DNA of 64,000 nucleotides from Pseudomonas sp. MM213 (GCF_020423045.1 NZ_CP081943.1:2604001-2668000); one strand, 5' to 3'. Counted from the stretch's first letter, positions 36,244 through 59,700 are shown. Numbers and translations: made by a program. Notes: generated by a model not told the origin, from the letters alone.

Positions 36244-36656
36244 ACCGGTACATCACTCCATTGCCAACTGCAGGGAGCCACAACGCTATACGGCGAACGT
36301 CCGAGCGCCAACCCTAAAAAGATGTCGGAAATTTCCCCGGAATTTTCGCGTTTTACCTCGGGTGTAGGAAGCCGGTGAATGGCGCGGTAGGCGGTCAGTC
36401 AGACCGCGTTATCGTTTATCGCCAGCAAGCCGGCTCCTACAGGCGATCCGGACGACACGGTTTGTCTGGTTCACCGCGGTGGGGCCATCGCCGGCAAGCC
36501 GGCTCCTACAGGCGATCCGGGCGACGCGGTTTGTCTGATTCACCGCGGTGATGCCATCGCCAGCAAGCCGGCTCCTACAGGCGATGCAGGCGACACGGTT
36601 TGTCTGATTCACCGCAGGGGGACATCGCCGGCAAGCCGGCTCCTACAGATCACGCA
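36244..36656. other. Gap between the DUF1963-like gene and the hydrolase
   Basis: The first 165 bp should hold the promoter of the DUF1963-like gene (minus strand); no clear element was found. The rest is the tandem REP array (36411-36648). A 67-codon minus-strand ORF here is only the repeat unit translated three times. Confidence 0.7.
36411..36648. repeat. Tandem REP array, four copies, 68-69 bp period
   Basis: The core GCCGGCTCCTACAG occurs at 36429-36442, 36498-36511, 36567-36580 and 36635-36648, giving periods of 69, 69 and 68 bp. Between cores the spacer (GCGATCCGG, then GACACGGTTTGTCTG, then TTCACCGC) is nearly identical in each copy. Unlike the other REPs in this window, the copies are direct, not inverted. 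The array ends 8 bp from the hydrolase stop codon. Confidence 0.9.
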
Positions 36657-37622
36657 TCAACCCAGGCTTTCTGTGATCTGCGCCGCCAGTTGCTCCAGCA
36701 TCGCTGGTACTTCCTGGACCATCTCCCCCATCCGTGCGAAGTCGTGGGTCATGCCGGCCTTTACGTCGAGCACCACGGGTTGTCCGGCGGCACGCAATTT
36801 TTCGGCCCAGGCCAGGCCTTCATCCAGCAACGGATCGTATTCGGCCAGCCACAGTAAGGTGGGTGTCAGCCCTTGCAGGGTCTCGGCGAACAACGGGGAA
36901 AAGCGCCAGTCGCGGCGATCATCAATGCTGCGTTGATACTGCTGATAGAACCATTCCAGCGTGGTCGCTTCCAGCAGGTAGCCTTCAGCGAAACGTGCAA
37001 GCGACGGGCGTTTTTCCACGGCGTCGATCACCGGGTACAACAGCACTTGCAGCCGTGGCGTGAGCAGCCAGGCCTGTGGGTCCTGGGCGATAGCAATCGA
37101 CAAGGACGCCACCAGGCTGCCGCCGACGCTGTCTCCCGCCAATGCGATACGTGCCGGGTCCAGCCCGAGCGCACCGGCGCCGGTGGTGGCGAGCCAGCGC
37201 GTCACGTCTTCGGCATCCTCGTAGGCGACAGGAAAACGGTGTTCCGGGGCCAGTCGATAATCCGCCGACAGCACCGCAAAACCACCCGCCAGCGCCAGTC
37301 GCCGGCACAGGGTGTCGTGGGAATCGAGGCTGCCGACCACGTAACCGCCGCCATGGAAATACAGCAGCACCGGGCGCTCCTGCGTGCCCAGTGATGGGCG
37401 AGCATAGAGGCGAGCATTGAGCAGATGGCCGTCGCGGGCCGGAATGCTGACCGCAGTCACGGTCAGCGCGCCCATCGGTGCGGCGTCGAGCAGCTGCGAG
37501 GTTTGTTCGAATTGCTGGCGCGCTTCGGTCGGGTCCAGCTCGTGCATGGGCAGGCTTTTGCCGGTGAGGCGGCCGAACTCGGCCAGCTCTAGAAAACCTT
37601 CGATGTCCGGGTGCAGTGCCAT
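36657..37622 (-). CDS. HSL-type alpha/beta hydrolase (esterase)
   Basis: A 321-aa hormone-sensitive-lipase family esterase. The oxyanion motif is LYFHGGGYVVGSL (residues about 87-99), the nucleophile elbow is GDSVGGS (about 163-169), and the acid and base residues lie in EYDPLLDEG and MTHDF near the C-terminus. It hydrolyses small esters in general; the substrate is unknown. It lies directly downstream of the NRPS operon on the same strand but behind a terminator-like hairpin, so it may have separate or read-through expression. A role in pyoverdine tailoring is possible but not shown. Confidence 0.85.
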   Translation of the reverse strand: MALHPDIEGFLELAEFGRLTGKSLPMHELDPTEARQQFEQTSQLLDAAPMGALTVTAVSIPARDGHLLNARLYARPSLGTQERPVLLYFHGGGYVVGSLDSHDTLCRRLALAGGFAVLSADYRLAPEHRFPVAYEDAEDVTRWLATTGAGALGLDPARIALAGDSVGGSLVASLSIAIAQDPQAWLLTPRLQVLLYPVIDAVEKRPSLARFAEGYLLEATTLEWFYQQYQRSIDDRRDWRFSPLFAETLQGLTPTLLWLAEYDPLLDEGLAWAEKLRAAGQPVVLDVKAGMTHDFARMGEMVQEVPAMLEQLAAQITESLG

Positions 37623-37634
37623 GGGCGGTGGTCT

Positions 37635-37696
37635 CCAAAAAATAAAAAAGCTCGCCCTATAAACGAACCGTGAGGGCCGTTCATTAGGACGAGCTT
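37635..37696 (-). terminator. Terminator-like hairpin after the NRPS operon
   Basis: Minus strand: AAGCTCGTCCTA and TAGGGCGAGCTT form a 12-bp stem with one mismatch (T opposite G) around a loop containing an inner dyad (GAACGG and CGTTC). TTTTTTATTTTTTGG follows. It lies 20 nt after the last NRPS stop codon and just before the hydrolase gene. Confidence 0.8.
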
Positions 37697-37715
37697 GTTT
37701 TGGCGCGGTAAAACC

Positions 37716-49510
<11,795 letters not shown>

Positions 49511-49514
<4 letters not shown>

Positions 49515-52500
49515 CGCGTGTGTTCCTCATCCACTTCGTCGAACAACGCTTCCAGCGCGTCTACATCGTTTTCTTTGTGCTCACTGTGCTGACGGAACTG
49601 CTCGATTTCCGCCGCCAGGCGTTCCAGGGTGTCGCCTTCGAAGAACAGCTTCAGCGGGATCGCCAGGTTCAGTTCTTCCTGAATCCGCGCACGAATCCGC
49701 GTTGCCAACAGCGAGTGACCGCCGAGTTCGAAGAAACTGTCGTGCACGCCGACCCGCTCCACGTGCAGCGCTTCGGCCCAGATCGCCGCGAGGACTTTTT
49801 CCAGATCGGTGCGCGGGGCGACGAAGGCACTGCGACGTACGTCGAGGTCGAGCAAGGCCTGGCGGTTGAGTTTGCCGTTGGGCATCAGCGGGAAACGTTC
49901 CAGCACCTGCAAGCGCGCAGGTTGCATGTGCTCCGGCAACGCTTCGCTGAGGTGGCTGCGCAATTCGTTGAGGCGGATGTCGGCGGTGTCGGCCGGGGAA
50001 ATCACGAAGCCCAGCAGTTGCGGACCGGTCGGCGTTTCACGGGCGATGACGGCGGCGTCTTCAATGCCGGGGGCGCTGCGCATGGCGGATTCGATCTCGC
50101 CCAGTTCGATGCGGAAGCCACGGATTTTCACTTGATGATCGACCCGGCCGAGGTACTCCAGCACGCCATCGGCGCGGTAGCGTGCGAGGTCGCCGGTGCG
50201 GTACAGGCGTTGACCGGCCTGCTTCGCAAACAGGTCGGGCACAAAACGTTCGGCGGTCAGCGTGGCACGCTTGAGGTAGCCTCGGGCAATGCCGGCGCCG
50301 CCGACATACAGCTCACCTTCGACGCCCACGGCCACCGGCATCAAGTCCGGGCCGAGCACGTGAATGCGCATCCCCGGAATCGGCTGGCCAATCGGGATGG
50401 TGTCGTCATCCTGACCGAGCGGCAGTTCCCACGCCGAGCACCAGACCGTGCCTTCGGTCGGGCCGTATTCGTTGACCAGTGCCACTTGCGGCAAGGCCTC
50501 GCGATGACGTGCGACCAGGGCGTTGCTGCACGCTTCGCCCGCCACAATCACACACGCCAGCGCCGGGTTTTCGAGGTGTTCGAGAATCTGCGCGTGGTAG
50601 GACGGCAAGGTCAGGTAGTGGGAAACCTCTTCACGCTGGATCAGCGCCGCCAGCAGCGCCGGGTCCTTGTAGCTGTCTTCGTCCGGCAGGCACAGGGTCG
50701 CGCCCTGCCCCAACGCCCAGAAAACCCCGGCCACCGAGCTGTCGAAGGAGAACGACGAAAGCATCAGGAACGCGCGCAACGGCTGACGATAGAACGCGCT
50801 GCGTGCGAGGGTCGAGGCCACCGCGTTGGCGTGACTGATCATCACGCCCTTGGGTTTGCCGGTGGAGCCGGAGGTGTAAATGACGTAGGCAAGATGGGCG
50901 CTGTCGCCCAGCGGGACTGGCTGTTCCTGCGATGCAGACCAGACTTCAGTTTCCGGCATCAGCGAAATCACCCGCTCGCCGTGCAACGCTTCCGGCAGCG
51001 GCTGACAGGCCAGCACCTGACGCGCAGCGGCGTCCTGCAACATGAACGCCAGACGCTCGATCGGGTAGTTCGGATCGAGCGGCAGGTAAGCGGCGCCGGC
51101 CTTGAGTGTGCCGAGCAGTGCGATGACGATTTCCAGCGAACGCTGACCGTAGACCGCAACGATTTCATCCGGCGCAACGCCTTGCGCGCGCAGGGTATTG
51201 GCGACCTGGTTGGAGCGTGCATCCAGTTCGGCGTAGCTCAGGCGTTGGCCATTGACGCTGACGGCGATGCGCTGCGGATGCAGGCGTGCCTGTTCGGTGA
51301 ACAGGTCTTGCAGGTAGCGATGCGGCAGTGCCTGCTCGGCGGCCAGCGGGTTGAAGTCTTCGATCAAGCGGGTCAGTTGCACCGCGTTGACCTGAGTGGC
51401 CTGGCCCAGGGTCAGCTCGGGCGAGGTCAGCAACTGGCGGCTGAATTCGACAAACTGTTCCAGCCAGGCCGCCAGCATCGACTCGGGCACCGCGCCGGCC
51501 AGGCACGACAGCTGCAACTGTTCGCCTTGAACCCGCAGACGCAGGACTTCCGGGTTGGCATCGTCTACTTCAATGCTCACGTCGGCATCGGCCTGATACA
51601 CCAGGCCATAACGCAGCGGCGTCGCGACTTCGGCGCTCAGTTCAAACTCGTTGAGGCAGTCGAGCCAGGACAGCGATTGCTCGACGTTGCCAGCAAACGA
51701 GGCCAGCGCTTGCGCCAGGGTTTCGTGGCTGCGGTGATCAAACGCTACTGGCAAACGGCGGGCGAAACGCCCGAGGGTCGCTTCGGTCTGCTCGTTGCGC
51801 CCCGCCACTTCCCAGCCCATCAGCAACTTTTCCTGATTGCCGATGCGCGCCACAAACGCGCTCCACAGCAACAACGCCACGCGCTGCGCTTCGACGCCCT
51901 GAGCGGCGGCCAGCCGTTGCACATCGGCCAACCATGCCGCGTCATCAAGCGTCGCCTGATGGCGAGCCAGCGTCACTCCAACGGCCTTTTCAAAAGGCAG
52001 ATGATGGGCCTGCGCGAACTGCTGTTGCAGGTTGCGCCAGAATGCGGCGCCTTGATGGCCGATGTCTTCTTCGCGCAGTTCTTCCTGCCACGCGGTGTAA
52101 TCCAGGTACTGCAAGTCTTCCTGATTGTCGGCCAGTGTTTCGCCGCGCAACAGGCTCGCCAGCTCCGCCGACAGCACCCGCAGCGATGCTTCGTCGAGGC
52201 TGCTGGCCAGCGCCAGCAACGTGACGAAATGCTGACCGTCCGTGGTTTCCACTGACGCCACCACCAGCACCCGATCCGACGCCTCAGTCAGGGTTTCACG
52301 GCTGCGGTTTAGCGCTTCATCCAGCGAAGACACGCGACCCAGCAACGCGACCGGCAACTCGTCGCACAGGCTCTGTACCGGCCATTTCATCCCCGGCAGT
52401 CGGCGATAGACCGTGCGCAGGGTTTCATGGCGCTGGCCCAGTTTATCCAGTGCCGCACGCAATGCCTGCGCCTCCACAGCCTGGGCGACCGGCACGGTCA

Positions 52501-52609
52501 GGGCGGCGAACAGCGGCTGTCCGCCCAGTTCCTGAGCGCGCAAATAAAAGGCCTGCTGAGCCGAAGTCTGGAAAACGTCTACCGAAGGTTCGAGGGCGGT
52601 GGTGTTCAT
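49511..52609 (-). CDS. pvdJ: Pyoverdine NRPS: interface-type C-like domain + His adenylation + T
   Basis: A 1032-aa single-module synthetase. Residues 1 to about 440 have a condensation-domain fold, but the HHxxxDG position reads LASSLDE at 134-140, so both catalytic histidines are missing. A follows (TSGSTGKPKG near 578) and T (GGHS near 962). Pocket residues read DSALIAEVW, close to the histidine code (DSELTAEVC in bacitracin synthetase). A His-less C-like domain next to a dioxygenase gene matches the interface domains described for beta-hydroxylating siderophore NRPSs. The true condensation domain is the one ending the 3080-aa protein. NRPS naming differs between strains; pvdJ is a label of convenience. 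Confidence 0.88.
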
Positions 52610-52620
52610 GTCGAGGGTCC

Positions 52621-53679
52621 TTATTCCTGATCCAGGTCGGCGCTTTTCTGCGCGATGGCCATGGCCGTGAGGATTTTTCTGTAGCCAGTGAATTCGTTGC
52701 GCGCATGCACGCTGAGGATGTTGTCCAGCAGGACCACGTCGCCCTTCTCCCAGGCGAACTCGACCATCACGTCGCGATAGATGCCTTGCAGGTGGCGGAT
52801 GACGTCGTCGGGGATGGCCGAGCCGTCGCCGAAGAAGGTGTTTTGCGGCAGGTCCAGCGGGCCGAATTCACGCAGCAGGTTGTCGCGGATGCTGTCCGGC
52901 AGGGTCAGCGCGTTGAAGAAGGTGCCGTGGTTGAACCAGATGCGCTCGCCCGTCAGCGGATGGCGCACGATGGCCGGGCCGTTTTGCCGGGTGCGCAGGC
53001 GATTGCCGGACTTCCACTCGGCCTGAATGCCGATCTTCGCGCAGTAGGCTTCGACTTCGCCGCGATCTTCGCTCTGGAACACGGTCTGCCATGGCAGCCC
53101 CATGCCGTCGCCGTAGTTGCGCACGTACATGATGCGTTTACGCTGAAACTCCTCGCGCACGGCCGGGTCGATTCGCGCGAGGATTTCGCGGGTGTCGCCG
53201 AACGGTGTTTCGCCGCCGGTGGCCGAGGGCGTGTCGCAGTAGAAGTACAGGTGACGCGGGAACACCGGCGAATAGGAATGCTCGTTGTGCGGGAAGATTT
53301 TCTCCGCCGCCGGGTAATCGGTGGAGCTGTAGATCTTGAACTGACCGGTGATCTGGGTCCGTGGCGAGGCGCGGAACAGGTACTCCAGGGCGCCGTCGGA
53401 AATCGCCGCCACGCAGCGGTTGAATTCGGCGATGTCGGCCACCTGGAAGCCACGGAACAGAATCACCGCGTGATCAAGCAGCTTGCTTTCGATCAGGGCG
53501 CGATTCTCCGTCGCCCATTCCACCAGGCTCACACCAGGCACTGCCGGGCGGCACACCAGCGGCATGCTGGCACCGTCGAACATCGGCGCAAAACTCACCA
53601 GCCGGGTCGGGTCGGTGGACAGGCTCTTGCGCGCACCGCGGCCGATTTTGGGAATGGACTTGGTGGTTGAAACAGTCAT
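52621..53679 (-). CDS. TauD/SyrP-like Fe(II)/2-oxoglutarate dioxygenase, probable histidine beta-hydroxylase
   Basis: The protein is 352 aa from the ATG at 53679 (GGAGG upstream); a 14-aa extension is rejected. The iron site is H131-N-E133 (PHNEHSY) with distal His325 (SVHARNEF); Arg334 (GYRKI) should hold 2-oxoglutarate. It resembles SyrP, which hydroxylates aspartate on a carrier domain. It lies between the two NRPS genes, 11 nt before the one that loads His and carries the interface domain. The inferred reaction is beta-hydroxylation of T-bound His, making the imidazole-hydroxyl iron ligand. Aspartate cannot be excluded from the dioxygenase alone, but no Asp module exists here. Confidence 0.88.
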   Translation of the reverse strand: MTVSTTKSIPKIGRGARKSLSTDPTRLVSFAPMFDGASMPLVCRPAVPGVSLVEWATENRALIESKLLDHAVILFRGFQVADIAEFNRCVAAISDGALEYLFRASPRTQITGQFKIYSSTDYPAAEKIFPHNEHSYSPVFPRHLYFYCDTPSATGGETPFGDTREILARIDPAVREEFQRKRIMYVRNYGDGMGLPWQTVFQSEDRGEVEAYCAKIGIQAEWKSGNRLRTRQNGPAIVRHPLTGERIWFNHGTFFNALTLPDSIRDNLLREFGPLDLPQNTFFGDGSAIPDDVIRHLQGIYRDVMVEFAWEKGDVVLLDNILSVHARNEFTGYRKILTAMAIAQKSADLDQE

Positions 53680-53701
53680 AAACCCCTCCAGAAAATGATG
53701 A

Positions 53702-53726
53702 CGGCGGCGCCCGGTTGGCACCGCCG
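53702..53726 (-). other. Stem-loop between the 3080-aa NRPS gene and the dioxygenase gene
   Basis: CGGCGG and CCGCCG arms extend through GCC/GGC with one wobble pair around a short loop, giving a stable hairpin of about 25 nt in the 54-nt spacer. There is no T-run, so it is more likely an RNA-processing or attenuation element than a terminator. Confidence 0.5.
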
Positions 53727-53733
53727 CAATGAA

Positions 53734-56700
53734 TCAGTCCGCCGCGCCTTGCGTTGCCGGCGTGCCGCGACGACGCTTGATCGCCATGGGCCCGCCCAGC
53801 AACGCCTTGCGCTGCTCGTTCAATCGCGCATCGGCACGGCGCTGCACCTCGGTGGCCAGTTCCAGCAGATCGCTGACCGTCAGCTCGTCGGCGCGCAACA
53901 ACGCTTGCAGTACCGCCTCGATTTGTTCGAACAGGCTTTGCAGCGTGCTCGGCAAGTACTGCCCGGCGGGTGTTTCGAAACTCAGGTGAATGTGTTCGGC
54001 CTCGTTGTAGAACGCAGCGACCATGCCGATCTCGGCAGCTTGCCGGCCCGACGGGAAGTCCTCGACCAACAAGCCGTCCATGGAGGGCAAGCGACCGACG
54101 CCTTCCTGATAGATCAACTTGATGTCGAACAACGGCGAACGCCCGGCCCGACGCGGCAAGCGCAACGCTTCCACCAATCGCTCGAACGGCAGGTCCTGAT
54201 GGTCCGAAGCCTCCAGAACCGCACGGCGACAGGCTTGCAACAGTTGCCCGGCAGCCTGGTCGGCATCGACCTCCACTTGCAGCACTAATTGGTTAACGAA
54301 GAAGCCGACCATTTGTTCAAGCTCAACTTGATTTCGGTTGGCGATATCGGTGCCGATGCGCACGCGACTGACCTCGGTGCGCTGACGCAACACCAGGGTG
54401 AAGCCGGCCAATAGCACCATGAACAGCGACAATCCACGCTGTTGGGCGAAGTCGCGCAACTGCTGACTCAAGGTCGAATTCAAGGTGAAATGTTGGCTGG
54501 CGCCTTCCTGCGCCTGACGCTGATCGCCGTCGCCCGGCAGCTCCAGCACGGCTTGCGGCTGGCCGAGGCGCGCCTGCCAGTAATCGAGCTGACGTTGCAG
54601 CTCGCCGCCCTGCTCCAGCCACTGACGCTGCCATTTGGCGAAGTCTGCGTATTGCACGCTGTGCTCCGGCAACTGCGCGACACCACCCCGGTTGAGGGTC
54701 GGGTACAGCGTGACGAATTCATTGATCAGAATCCGGAACGACCAGTCATCCGCCGCGATGTGGTGCACCGTCAGCAGCAGCACATGTTCCTGATCCGCGA
54801 CCTGCAACACCCGCACCCGCAGCAACGGCCCGTTTCGCAAATCGAACGGCCGGGCGACTTCTTCACGGGCCAACTGCGCGGCTTCGACGTCCGGGGCCGG
54901 CAAATGCCGCAGGTCGTTGATGGCGAAATCCAGCGGCAGTTCGGCGTGTACCCGCTGCCAGGCCTGGCCGTCTTCCTCATAGAACGTGGTGCGCAACACG
55001 GCGTGGCGTTGCACCAGGGTTTCGAAGGTTTGCTGCAACGCCGACAGGTTCAACGCGCCGCGCAACCGCAAGGCGCCGGGCATGTTGTACATCGAGCTGT
55101 CGGGCTCGAGGTTCCACAGGAACCACAACCGCTGCTGGGCAAAGGACAACGGCTGGCGTTCGCCGGAGTGATCCGCCACCAGCGCCGGGCGTTCGCAGAC
55201 ATTGGCGGCGTGCCGCAGGCCTTGCACCTGAGCCGCGAAATCCTGCAGGCGCGGGTGTTCGAACAGGCTGCGCAAACTCACCGACAGGCCCAGTCGCTGA
55301 CGAATCTGCGAGACGATCTGCGTGGCCAGCAACGAATGGCCGCCCAATTCGAAGAAGCTGTTTTCGCGATCGACACGGGCAACCTGCAACACCTGCTGCC
55401 AGATCTGCGCCAGCTCGATTTCCAGCTCACCTTGCGGTGCGGTGCCGGCCACGGCTTCCCAGACTTCGGGTGCCGGCAGCGCCGCACGGTCGAGTTTGCC
55501 GTTGCGGTTGAGCGGCAATGCGCTCATCACCACCAGTTGCGCCGGGAGCATGTAGTCCGGCAGACGCTCGCCCAAAGCCTGGCGCACGGTCTCGGTGAGT
55601 TGACGCGAATCAGCGTTCGGCAACACCGGCACCACATAACCGATCAGTTGCTTGCCACCGACGCCTTCGTGCACCAGCACCGCGGCTTCGCTGATCATCG
55701 GCAAGCCTTGCAGGTGCGCTTCCAGCTCACCGAGTTCAACGCGGAAACCGCGAATTTTCACCTGATGGTCGATGCGTCCCAGGTATTCCAGCGCGCCGTC
55801 CTCGCGATACCGCGCCAGGTCGCCGCTGCGGTACAAACGTGCGCCCGGCGTGGTGGAAAACGGATCGGCGATAAAGCGTTCGGCACTCAAACCCGGACGC
55901 TGGTGATAGTGCTGGGCAATGCCGGCATCACCGCCGATGCACAACTCGCCCGCGCAACCGGTTGGCAGCAGATGGCCCTCGGTGTCCAGCACGTACAACG
56001 CCCGACCGGGCAAGGCGCGGCCAATCGGCACGCCGATCAGGTTTTGCGTATCGCCCAAGGTGCACAGGTGGGTGCTGGAAACCACGGTGGCTTCGGTCGG
56101 CCCATAGGTGTTGAGCAGGCGTACGTCGCCGAGACCGGCGGCATGCCAGAGCTTCAGGCCCTCCAGTGACATGGCTTCGCCGCCGACATGAACCTGCCGC
56201 AACCGACCTTTGTCGCGCTGAGGCTGCGCGGCCCATTCCTGGGCCAGCAAATACCAGTAGGCCGCCGGCAAGTCCGCCAGGGTCACGCCCTGTTCGATGA
56301 TCTGCCGGTACAAGGTGTCGGTGTCCCACAGCTCATCGCCGCGCAACACCAGCGCCGCGCCCACGCACAGCGGCGGGTAGCATTGCTCGACAAAGCCGTC
56401 GAAGCTGAACGTGGCGAATTGCAGCACGCGGTCGTCGGCGCTGAGTTGCGAATAGTCCGCCGCAATCACGCAAAACTCGCGCAGCGCGGCGTGGGCCAGG
56501 CACACGCCTTTCGGCCGCCCGGTGGAACCGGAGGTGTAAATCAGGTATGCGAGGTCTTCGGCACAGGCGAGGTTGACCGGATTGGCCGTGGAATAGCCGG
56601 CCAGCGACGCCTCTGTCAGCGCCAGGCGCGGCAAGCCTTCCGGCAGCGCGACATCGTTCAGCAGCTCCGGTTGCGCCAGCAGCAGGTCCATGCCGCTGTC

Positions 56701-59700
56701 TTCGATCATGTAGGCCAGGCGTTCGGCCGGGTAGTCCGGGTCCAGCGGCACGTAACCGGCACCGGACTTGAGGATGGCCATGAGGCTGACGATCATCTGT
56801 GCATTGCGCCGCACCGACAGGCCGACCCGTTGCCCCGGCGCCACGCCGTGTTCGCGCAGGCGATGGGCGAGCTGGTTGGCCTGGGCGTTGAGCTGTGCAT
56901 AAGTCAGTCGCTCGTCGCCGGCAATTACGGCCCATGCATCGGGCGTGCGGGCCGCTTGCTGCTCGAAACGCTGATGCGCCAACAGCGGACTGTCCAGCTG
57001 CGGCGCGGCGGGACGCGAGCCCAGCAATACCTGCGCTGTTTGCTTCGCGTCCAACAGACTGACGGCGCCCAATACCTGCTGCGGCTGCGCAACGAACTGT
57101 TCCAGCACATGCAGCAGGTTCGCACTCAAACGCTCGATCTGCGCGGCGCTGAACAAGGTCCGGTCGAAACTGAATTCCAGACGCAGGCTGGCGCCGACTT
57201 CGATGCCGAGGGTCAGCGGGTAGCTGGTGATTTCGTGATTGCGCAATGCGCCGAAGGTCAGTCCCGCTGGCGCCCCTTGCTTCAGCGCTTCGGCCACCGG
57301 GAAGTTTTCGAACACCAGCAAGCTGTCGAACAGTGCATTGCCCTGCTGCCCGGCCCAGCCCTGAATGTCGTAGAGCGGCACATGCTCGAACTCACGCAGG
57401 CTCAGGTTCAGCGCTTGCAACTCATTGAGCCATTGGCTGACCGGTTGCGCGGACGACGGCGTGGCAATGATCGGCAAGGTGTTGATGAACAGGCCCAACT
57501 GTTGCTCGATACCCGGCAACGGTGCGGATCGCCCGGCAATCGTAGCGCCGAACGCCACGCACGATTGGCCAGTGTAGCGTTGCAACAGCAGGCCCCATGC
57601 GCCCTGCAACAAGGTGTTGAGGGTGATTTTCTGCTGCCGGGCAAACTCTGCCAGACGCTGCATGGCGGCGCTTTCGAGCGTCAGGTGATGCTCGCCCATG
57701 CCGCGCCCTTCGACCGGCGTCGGCAAGGCTTGCGCCAGCAAGGTCGGGGTTTCGAGCGCGGCCAGCGCCTGTTTCCAGAACTGTTCGCCCGCCGCCGGTG
57801 GCTGCTGCTGAATCCAGCCCAAGTAGTCGCGGTATTGCCCCAAAGGCTTGGCCAGTGTTTGCCCGGCGTAATGCTGAATCACCTCTCCGAGCAACTGTGC
57901 GTTGCTCCAGCCGTCCATGAGGATGTGATGACTGGTGTAGATCAGGTGCCAGGCGTCGCTGCTCTGGCGCACCAGCATCAGGCGGAACAGCGGCGCGGCA
58001 CTGAGTTCGAAACCACGGCTGCGCTCCTCGGCGGCCAGTGCATCGAGGTCGATATCGGCCGCTTCGATCACCTGCAATTGCAGGTCGATCTGGCGATGAA
58101 TCACCTGATGCGCAGCTTCCAGGCCCAACCAGTGGAAGCTGCTGCGCAGAATGTCGTGACGGTTGATCGCCGCCTGCCACGCCCGACCGAAGGCCGCCAG
58201 TTCCAGCCCCTGGATATCCAGGCGCAGTTGGTTGATGTAGGCCTCGGCCTGCGGCTCATACAAGGTGTGGAACAGCATGCCCTGCTGCATCGGCGTCAAC
58301 GGATAAATGTCTTCGATGGCCGGGGCGGCGACGGGCAAGGCGTCCAGCTGCGCCTGATTGATCCGTGCCAACGGGAAGTCTGACGGCGTGACCTGCCCCG
58401 CTGGCGTGGCGCAGCAGTGTTCGATCAGCGCAGTGAGTTCTTCGGTGTAGGCGTCGGCCAGTTTTTGAACGGTGCCGTCGGCGAACATGTCGCGACTGAA
58501 CCCCCATTGCAGCGAGAGCTGACCGCCATAGACCTGGCTTTCCAGCGTCAGCCAGTTGGCCAGCGGTGCATCGTCACCCTGGGCCTGACCGCCGCTTTCC
58601 GCTGCGGGTACAAACAGTGCGTCTTCATCGAACTGGCGGTCGAACTGGCCGAGGTAGTTGAAGGTGATCCGTGGCGCCGGTAACCCTTGCAACGCTTCAC
58701 GCTGGGCCGGTTCGCCGAGGTAACGCAGCAGGCCATACCCCAGGCCTTTGTCGGGGATGGCGCGCAGTTGCTCCTTGATCGCCTTGATCGTGTTCGCCGT
58801 TTGCGCGTGAGGTTGCAGGCGCACCGGGAACAGGCTGGTGAACCAACCCACGGTGCGCGTCAGGTCGAGGTCGTCGAACAGGTCTTCACGGCCATGGCCT
58901 TCGAGCTGGATCAGCGTCGAGTTGTGCCCGGTCCAACGGCAGATCACCCGCGCCAGAGCGGTCAGCAGCAGGTCGTTGACCTGAGTGCGATAGGCCACCG
59001 GCGCCGTTTGCAGTAATTGCCGCGTCAGCCCGGCGTCGAGCTTCGATTCGATTTTGTGGCCGTGACGATGCTGCAAGCTGCCCAGCGGATTTTCACACGG
59101 CAGGTCGCGGGCATCGGCGTGTTGTGCCTGCCAGTAAGGCAGTTGTTGATCCAGCGTGCGGGCATGCGCTTGCAGGTGTTTGGCCCAGTGTTGATAAGCG
59201 CTGGTTTTGTCCGGCAACGTTGCGGCGCTGCCACCCGCCAATTGCGCGTAGACCTGCTGCAGGTCTTCGAGCAGCACCCGCCAGGACACGCCGTCCACCG
59301 CCAGATGGTGGACCGCCAGCAGCAGACGTTGCGAGCCATCGTCGAGACTGACCAGCAGCGCGCGCAACAACGGCCCATCGGCCAGATCGAGGCTGCGTTG
59401 TGCTTCGTCGCACAGGGCCGTCAACGCCTCGGTCGACGCCGCGTGACGCTGCCACAATCCGGTCGTTTCGACCTGTGGTCCATGAGACTGCTGCCAGCCA
59501 TCGACACTCGCGGCAAACCGCAGGCGCAAGGCATCGTGATGGTTGATTACCGTCACCAGCGCGGCTTCCAGTGCTTGCGGGTTCAGCGCCTCGCGCGGCG
59601 TCAACAGCAAGGACTGGTTCCAGTGTTGCGGTTGCGCGATGGCCTGCTCAAAGAAGTAGTGTTGCGCCGGGGTCAGGATCACCTCACCGCTGACCGGCCC

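Noticed and set aside
36409..36612. A 67-codon minus-strand ORF
   Set aside because: It is the 69-bp REP unit translated three times; the open frame is a by-product of the period.
36411..36648. Possible CRISPR array
   Set aside because: The spacers are nearly identical to each other, the core is a Pseudomonas REP, only four units exist, and there are no cas genes nearby.
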